A stretch of 64,000 nucleotides of DNA from Pteria penguin (taxonomy: Eukaryota; Mollusca; Bivalvia; Pterioida; Pteriidae): NCBI GenBank assembly GCA_035048485.1, contig CM068587.1, forward strand, positions 33,775,001-33,839,000. The letters run 5' to 3'. The notes beneath the pieces are model-generated. The model was given only the letters and a program-made list of their open reading frames with translations. It was not told the DNA's origin and made no database searches. The translations under genes were made by a program, and so were the position numbers. Of this stretch, positions 57,493 to 64,000 are shown piece after piece. Position 1 is the stretch's first letter; each line of letters begins with the position of its first letter.

Positions 57493-57671
57493 GATATACT
57501 CTTACCTCGAGTTCCTGTTGCTTATTTTCCGCGTGTCGCCTGCATAATAACGCTTAAGATACATTTCATAGGAATCACTTCTGCAACATGTGCTTTTGGT
57601 AGGCGTCACTCTTTTAAAAATGGATTGCAGGCAACATTATGTCCTTTCCAACACTGTACATCACTTTCTGA

Positions 57672-57898
57672 TCATCACGAATATGATGTTAACATTTGCC
57701 TGATGCATTGCTAATAAATTCTTGCCATTGCAACAAACCCACACAGAAGCAGTGATGGATCTTTTACGTGCCACGCTTAACGTGACAGGGACCCTTGTTG
57801 TCACTGTCTTTTTCGAAAGATCATGTGTCCATTGCGGGAATCGAACCCGAGACCTTTTGGTCATGAGCCGATCACCTCATCCACTGAGCTATATCAAC
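57672..57898 (-). mobile_element. SINE family II, minus strand, diverged
   Basis: GAAGCAGTGATGGATCTTTT and ACGTGCCACG body blocks, then the complement of B (GGGAATCGAACCCGAGACC) and A (CATCCACTGAGCTATATCA) boxes. Confidence 0.75.
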
Positions 57899-59332
57899 TA
57901 ATGTAGTTTTTAAAAACCTTTTAAAACACAACAACGTTATCGATCATGTCCTTTTAACGTTATGACTACAGTAGGAAGAATACATGTAGCACAATAATAT
58001 TTTATTACTGTCAGGTCAAAAGCGTGAAAGACTGCCAATGGGGAGCAAAGCGAAATTTTAAATGATCCAAATCAAAGGCAAATAATACCGAAAGAAGTGC
58101 GCAAAAATGAGACATCTCTATAACAATAAACTTAAGATAAAAATGACCAGGAAGTACCGAAATCAAGAAAAATGTAACTTCCTTGTTTTGTCGTAATAAG
58201 TAGTTTTTGAGACATTCATAAGGAGAGTTCTAAGTAGATTATCAAAATGCTTAAGTTTATCTTCATCATAAGTAGATTATATCTTGTGAGGCTGATATTA
58301 GTTTCTATATTTATCACAAATACTGCTGATTTCAGCAGACAAATCCAGCCAAAATAGATAAAATAGAACAAGAACCGAGAATGACCTGCAGTATCCGAAC
58401 ACGAATCTGTGTTAAGGCTTCAAAATTACACAACCATAAAAATCCATTTAGGCATTAGATAGTAAGAAGGAATTAGACTTAGCATGAATTCAATTATCAT
58501 GTTGGAAGCATTACTTGGCCAATAAAAAGAAGCCAGACAAGAGTACATGACCGTGTCATAAAATGTGCAGGCGATAGGAACATACCGCAAGTTAGGGAGT
58601 GTGCAACATGTACCGTTCTTACGTTAGAGATGTATATGGTCAGTGGTTTTGAAACAGAAATCAGAAAAGTAGCGAAAATCAAAATTTGACAGACCATCAA
58701 ATGTACATTTGAGAAGACAAATGGTGTTTTAAAGTTAAACTATTTTATATCTACCTATCAGGGATCTGTCGATTTCTGAGATGATCATATTATCATTTTA
58801 AAGCCTCGTCTTAAAAGACCACGAAAGGTTCCTGTGTTGTTTCATGTCAGGAACAAGGTGTATTAACCGAAAATTAAAAAAAAAAAAAGGGGGGGGGGGC
58901 GGGAGGCGAGTCAACCCACTTTCTCGATGATGTTCCACCGAAAAAGCATTCTCAGAAATTTGGAAATTATATTCTAATATCAATGAATAATTTGGAGAAA
59001 AATGGTATACGTATGTTTACGGTCTTGATATAATATTAATAGTAAATGTTATGGTTTGTTCAAGTAATTGACGACACCTACATGTAGCTGCATCTTTCCC
59101 TCATGCTTATCGATTTATTCCTTTAATATGACGATTTCTTTTGGGCCCCGAGTTTAATTTGTTTTCTACGCCGCTGATCTTGAAGTCATAAACCGCGTTA
59201 TAGAAGGATATTTCATTTTAAACTAAAATATATTTGCTTACGTCATATTCTGGTGGAGAGTTTGTTTGTTTGATTCTGGTTGATTCTGTCATATGGATAA
59301 ATCAATCAGATCTCTTACTTCGATTTGATTAT

Positions 59333-59496
59333 CAAAGGACAAGCTTCAGTGGTTAAGCGCTAAGCTCGCGACACAGAAGGTCCGAGTTCGATTCCTGGAT
59401 TGTGCTGCTATGTATAAGAGGATAGTTACCTGCCTCCATGTCGCGATATAACTGAAAAATTGTTCAAAGCGACGTAAAACACCAACCAACCAACCA
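59333..59496 (+). mobile_element. tRNA-derived SINE, family I
   Basis: CAGTGGTTAAGCGCTAAGC, GAGTTCGATTCCTGG, TCCATGTCGCGATATAACTG and a CAACCAACCAACC tail. A short CAAAGG repeat at both sides may be the target duplication. Confidence 0.8.
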
Positions 59497-59877
59497 GTCG
59501 TACAAAGGTTATGAACAGAATTTCATTAATGGGTGCACGAATGGACAGCAGCTAATCTGGTCGTAACGTTTTATATATCCTTAACGTCTTGATAGTTTTC
59601 TCTTTTGCCTTTTGCTCTGGAGGGGGGGGGGATCTAAATTCAATAAAACACAATTTAATCACAGAAAATACACGTATGGTAGGGTACCGTCGATTACATA
59701 AAATGATGCACAAAATTTTTCTAGAATGTATCACATTCGAAATCATGCAATTATTTTAAAAATAAGTTATGTGAATGAAACATTTGGCTATTTTCAATCT
59801 GTGTTTAGTTTCTTGATAAGTACACACAGATTTCATGTCCGTTTAACAAAGGTAACAGCTACCTTGTTGGGATAGTT

Positions 59878-60033
59878 CTATTTCTGTACGCCAATAGCGA
59901 GGAGCTCCAAATGATTGTCCAGAATTGAGCCGAGTTTGTTTACAACGCGGCTACACTGATCCTGGCATGCTTTATCATTGCAAGTGTCTATCCAAGACAC
60001 AGATACAGTAGACGTTGTAATAAGAAGAAACAT
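59878..60033 (-). CDS. Weak candidate small Cys-containing peptide
   Basis: 51 codons from an internal ATG: MFLLITTSTVSVSW looks like a short signal peptide, followed by CNDKACQDQC and a helix-like LGSILDNHLELLAIG. No upstream promoter or splice support; the frame also extends upstream into a MITE. Confidence 0.2.
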   Translation of the reverse strand: MFLLITTSTVSVSWIDTCNDKACQDQCSRVVNKLGSILDNHLELLAIGVQK

Positions 60034-60065
60034 AAAAGCAGGTGCGTTGTATAGAATGCATGTAA

Positions 60066-60220
60066 CAGTGGCGGATTTAGAGGGGAGGCCGGGGGCCGCC
60101 CTCCCTCCTTTTGGCCACATATTTACTAGTAAAAATCCAGATTCTGCACCAAAAATGGCTGAGAAATTTGGCTTATACACATGTGGGTCCCCCTTTTCGG
60201 AAATCCTGGATCCGCCACTG
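60066..60220. mobile_element. 155-bp MITE with CAGTGGCGGAT terminal inverted repeats
   Basis: Begins CAGTGGCGGATTTAG and ends TGGATCCGCCACTG. TGTAA at 60061-60065 and 60221-60225 flanks it. GC-rich centre, no transposase. Confidence 0.8.
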
Positions 60221-60454
60221 TGTAATCAAGGACACTGTACCAGACAGGTGCCGGCACCATATTGGCGAGACACTCCTGACTGTTCGTTAAGAAACAAATT
60301 TAAAAGAAAATTATTTTAAAAAATATAATAATAATAGTAACCCCCATTTTACCAACACTGACAGCAGAAGTATTGCTGTATTTAAATTTAGGTCAATGAA
60401 AAGAAACACTCTTGTTCGGTTATGCAGTCATCTGCACAGCGTTGTAACATTATG

Positions 60455-60545
60455 TATTTATAAGTGTTTCGGCTTGTCCATGATTGGTTGTGTACAGCTG
60501 AAAAGACGAAATGTTCTTCCCGGTTCTCTCATATATAAAGTATCG
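60455..60545 (+). promoter_or_regulatory. Core promoter of secreted gene B
   Basis: TATATAAAG at 60532-60540 and ATTGG at 60483-60487: the 49-bp spacing is identical to gene A. The block from AAGTGTTTCGGCTTG to TATATAAAGTAT is shared. Confidence 0.75.
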
Positions 60546-60561
60546 GCAACCGTCTTTTCTT

Positions 60562-60591
60562 GCTGTTTTTGCGGTTGCAGATAGTTCCAAG
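60562..60591 (+). other. Gene B noncoding first exon (approximate start)
   Basis: Ends CCAAG|GTATGT; the intron start GTATGTTCTAAACTAAAAC matches gene A with one change. Confidence 0.6.
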
Positions 60592-61970
60592 GTATGTTCT
60601 AAACTAAAACAAAAATACAAGAACATAATTTTGTATTTGGTTACATGTATACATGAGCATATTTACATTTGTACTTGATTTCAGTCTAGTTACTTTCTGC
60701 CTTTGAATTGATTTTCGAGAAAGATGGGGTTTTTTTTCGTTTTTTTTTTATTTTTAGTTTTGTTTGTTTGTTTGTTTGTTGTTATTCTTTTTTGTTTCTT
60801 TTGGTTTGCTCATTTGGCTTTACTAGAGGAAAATATTGTATAATAAGGAGCAAAAAAAAGTTAATTGTTTAAGAAAGGCGACTTTTAAAAGCAGCTTTAT
60901 CTGTATCTGTATCATGGAATATTTATATCATGTTATTTTTATTTGATTCTAGTTTTGTTTCTCCCTTTTTTTCGTTTATATCGATAGCATGTGTTTCTCT
61001 GATTATTTCGCAAAAATACTGACGGTATTGCTTGATACTTGGCACAGAAAATACTAGATCTATATGAAGAACTTCCTGAAACAAAAAGGGTCTTTTACAA
61101 AATGTGCGCCAACATCAATGTAACACGAGATTTTATTGTTTCCTGTAAAGACAGGAGACTTATGAGCGACTGGTGGGAGTCAAACTCGAAACCTTTTGAC
61201 ACTGCCGACTCTATCAGTCTTAAAGATTAAATACAAATATAAGGATAAATTTTTGAGTTCAAGTTTACAAAATACATGCTGTATAGAAGCATAGTCTTAC
61301 AAATTTTAAAATAAGATTATTTTTCGTCATCGATTTGGGTTTCTCCAAGTTACGTCCAGGAATATGACGTCAGTGACGTCATTTCAGAACAACACATACA
61401 TGCCAAACAGAAGTATCTGCATTCAACCAAATATTTTTCACCTGCCTTGAGTTGTCTTTCTTTATGTGCTTACATGTGATGTAGAAGTGAATGAGTTTTG
61501 AGATTATTGTACATCTCTAATAAAACGGTATAAAGATGTTATGACTAGATGTACGTATCCACGCAGCGTTTATCATGCTGGCAGGGAGTTATATAGAATT
61601 GGTTGCAGAGAAAAAAACCCGTTATCGATAGAAAGTAGAAAAAAGGAGGAAAAACCCCCTGTGGATTCGACATTTAAGTCAAATTCAATAGTTTTGTTAT
61701 TATTTTTTTAAATTTATGATTAATGTGTTGCAAAGTTGATTAGAAATACTGACCAAAAGTATACATTCATATTGCGAAAACATGTGAGCATTTAAATGTT
61801 GTTCAATGTATTTACATCGTAGACTATTCAGAATGTCATTTTCGTCTTAAAATTACCCAAAATATATCTGGTATTTTCTTCAATATTTCCTTAATTCGAC
61901 TTAAGTAAAATTGCAAAATTAAATGTACATTGTAATTTTTATTTAAATTTTATTTGACTTTGTATTCTAG

Positions 61971-63710
61971 AAAGAAGTTCGTATTTAACATAGAAAGCAA
62001 TCGTCGGTATCTCCAGTATGCGGTGTGTTTGGCTTTTGGCGGTATTGGTCGTGGTGGTTTTGGTTATGGACTCCGACGCTTGGCTTTTCAGCAGTAGGGT
62101 AGGTGCATTTGTAATAACATTCCTTACTGTATGATTAGATTGTAATACAGTCTGACATATATAAAGGGATAATTAAATAAAAAGAATGAAAGAAATAGAT
62201 TTATGAATTAATATAATATAAAATTATGATTAATTATAAATAAAGTAATAATCCTAACTGAATGGATAGAATGAATTAAAAAGAAAAACTTATTAAATGA
62301 AAATAAATAGCTATAACAATAAAAGTATATACATTATACATAAATTATAATAAACGATGTCATTGGATTTTAACATTAGACAGTAATGTAATACTATAAT
62401 GATATATGTTATATGTAATACATTGCAGCATGTACATGCACTCATTTTGTCACTTATTTTGTAATAATTTAGTATATCTTCCATGTGTGGTTTGGAATAA
62501 CATTCGTTTGTACTGTAAATATCAAGGGATATGGGACTTGGGTAGCAGGTTAACGTTATAATAAAGTGCATTAAGCGCACAATGTTTCTATGCCCTTAGA
62601 ATCGCAGATTTAGTCTGTTTATCTCATAATATTTTTATTGGAATTGGCAGCCTTTAACGAACATTGGCGCTTCATATAGATATTTTTTCAAATTTGTTTT
62701 TATTGTAAAAATTTTTGATACAGAATAAAATTTCTTCTGCATTTCATACTTAATTGATTTGCTTAAAAACTGCAAGAGTATTAACAATAAATATTGTTAC
62801 CGCGAAATTTCAACCACCTGGTTTCCAATCTTTTGATTTTTAGAGAATATACAATTGTTTAACATAGCTATAATCGATTAGACGTAAACAATTGTAAATT
62901 TAACGACACCGAAAATACTTTGATACAGAGTGGGCTTTTCCCCAATATGCGGACTTTCCCAATGGAGGATTCTAAAGAATATGATATAAGTTAGTACTCA
63001 GTTTTGATCCTAACTGCTAACAATGATATACCAAAACACATTTAAAGTACTTAACAGTAAATATAGTAAACTGATGAGTTTTTCACACCCACATCAATAG
63101 CGTGTGCATATTAAAGCTTTTGAAGATTATAGTCCTGTTAACTTGCATATGAAAGATCTGCTCTGATTGGCCAAGTTTTCCAAGCACAGTTTATCAGATA
63201 TTTCAGTTATTGGTCGTTTTTTTCTCATTATTTAATCGTAAGAACGAGATGAAACGCTAGCATGAAGCAACAACTTGAGGGAGGGGTGAACGTACTGAGC
63301 AACCGTACCACACGAGTACTTTGCGTCCATGTTTGAATATAGGATTACACACAAATAATGTTGATTCTATCTTTCACACATATGACAGTTACTAAGATAA
63401 GATGAATACCGTAAAAATAACAAGTTGCAAAACTGATTCTGTCTGATTTATTACAATGCGTTAATCGATATTTAATACACAGCGATCATCAGGAAGTTCT
63501 TCCTTCAGAAGATCGTCATCTTGGACACGAAGCCGATATTCACCAACAAGACGCTACTCCGCAAGGTCATCGCGGAGATTTTCGTCGTCCTCACGTCGCA
63601 GAGGATGGCTGTCCTCATCAAGCTCGTCCTCTTCCAGATTTTCCCCATCGTCGACGTCATCACGAACAAGCCGGCTTTCGTCGTCGTCAAGATCGTCTTC
63701 GCCACGAAAG
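61971..63710 (+). CDS. Secreted gene B: paralogue of gene A, 3' part outside the window
   Basis: Coding exons seen: 62018-62098 and 63483-63710 (103 codons). Residues 1-23 equal those of gene A; the Arg/Ser-rich part has the same start (RSSG), SPTRRYS and RRFSSSSRRRGWLSSS blocks, but in B the second RRGW is lost and replaced by SSRTSRLSSSS. In gene A the third coding exon lies about 295 bp after the second; by that spacing it would fall just past 64000 here, so the C-terminal domain cannot be seen. Confidence 0.82.
62018..62098 (+). CDS. Gene B coding exon 1: signal peptide
   Basis: 27 codons, donor AGG|GTAGGT, phase 0. The exon starts at 61971 after TATTCTAG. The differences from gene A in the first 23 codons are all synonymous. 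Confidence 0.9.
63483..63710 (+). CDS. Gene B coding exon 2: Arg/Ser/Trp-rich segment
   Basis: 76 codons, phase 0 to 0, acceptor AATACACAG, donor AAG|GTAATT. Starts RSSGSSSFRRSSSWTRSRYS and ends SSSPRK. Four residues longer than in gene A. Confidence 0.88.
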
Positions 63711-64000
63711 GTAATTTGGTTTCAATAGCTGAATACGACGTACCAGCTCATTTCAATATGTATTTCAGCTCATTGCAATATGTATGTCGAGAAACCATTG
63801 TGATGAAAAACAGGAGGGATAAAATTTCACAAATACATCAAAATACTCTGTCCATTGAATTGGATATAAATCTCTAAACTCTTCGTTATTTCTGTGAGAT
63901 AATGACCTCTGTCGTAGGAAACATAAACATTCTTCCTGCCTTTCTTCCTTTTTTCTTCTTTTTAAATTCTATAACCTTAGAATATGATACATGTATTTAC

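Larger units (their letters stand above)
58050..60450. repeat. Upstream part of tandem duplication, copy B
   Basis: Collinear with blocks in 45870-50300 (see that entry). Interrupted by a family I SINE and a short MITE. No gene is recognised apart from the weak frame at 59878-60033. Confidence 0.6.

Noticed and set aside
56812..57547. Two frames of more than 210 codons of Ile or Met on opposite strands
   Set aside because: They are translations of the GAT microsatellite, with no non-repeat content.
4261..59496. tRNA-like A and B boxes at several sites
   Set aside because: The heads do not fold into a full cloverleaf and are joined to shared non-tRNA bodies and tails, so they are SINEs, not tRNA genes.
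59978..60319. 113-codon plus-strand frame
   Set aside because: Most of it is the MITE at 60066-60220.
61039..61230. 63-codon plus-strand frame in gene B intron 1
   Set aside because: Overlaps a decayed tRNA-like stretch (GGGAGTCAAACTCGAAACC) and lacks splice or homology support.

Overview
The window looks like nuclear DNA of an invertebrate metazoan, most likely a bivalve mollusc. It is AT-rich, with long introns with GT..AG ends, many simple repeats, and two tRNA-derived SINE families whose tails read CAACCAACC and CAATCAATC. No tRNA, rRNA or prokaryotic gene is present, and the mollusc assignment is an inference from gene and repeat style. Coordinates of splice sites were read by eye from reading frame, intron phase and AG/GT signals.

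Region 1 (570-42514, + strand) is the 3' half of one very large gene: the orthologue of vertebrate nesprin-1 (SYNE1), the giant spectrin-repeat protein that links the cytoskeleton to the nuclear envelope. I could place 37 coding exons whose intron phases all agree (29 of 36 junctions are phase 0, mostly near spectrin-repeat boundaries). They give about 2,917 residues: about 20 spectrin repeats, an Arg/Ser/Pro-rich linker, two more repeats, a second basic Ser/Arg/Pro linker, a 53-nt micro-exon and a terminal KASH domain. The N-terminal part lies upstream of the window. Two features suggest isoforms: a 102-codon open frame that starts with ATG and runs directly into exon 25, at the place where a short nesprin-1-alpha-like form would begin, and two in-phase splice donors in exon 29 that would include or drop an 87-codon RS-rich block.

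Region 2 (about 42.5-50.3 kb) is gene-free. It carries SINE copies, a 470-bp palindromic MITE, a near-perfect 122-bp hairpin flanked by 8-bp direct repeats, and a 53-bp tandem repeat.

Region 3 (50.3-64.0 kb) holds two tandem paralogues (A complete, B cut by the window end) that I do not recognise as a named family. Each has a TATA promoter with an ATTGG box at the same spacing, a short noncoding first exon, an exon coding a 21-residue signal peptide, and an exon coding an Arg/Ser/Trp low-complexity segment. Gene A continues with three exons giving a compact C-terminal domain with an H...H...N-x-C layout like permuted NlpC/P60-LRAT proteins, and a polybasic tail. The two genes and several kilobases upstream of each come from one tandem duplication, later modified by insertions. 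This secreted two-part protein family is the best candidate here for something undescribed.

A second recurring theme is short foldback insertions bounded by 7-15-bp direct repeats, found at five places. They are candidates for non-autonomous transposons.
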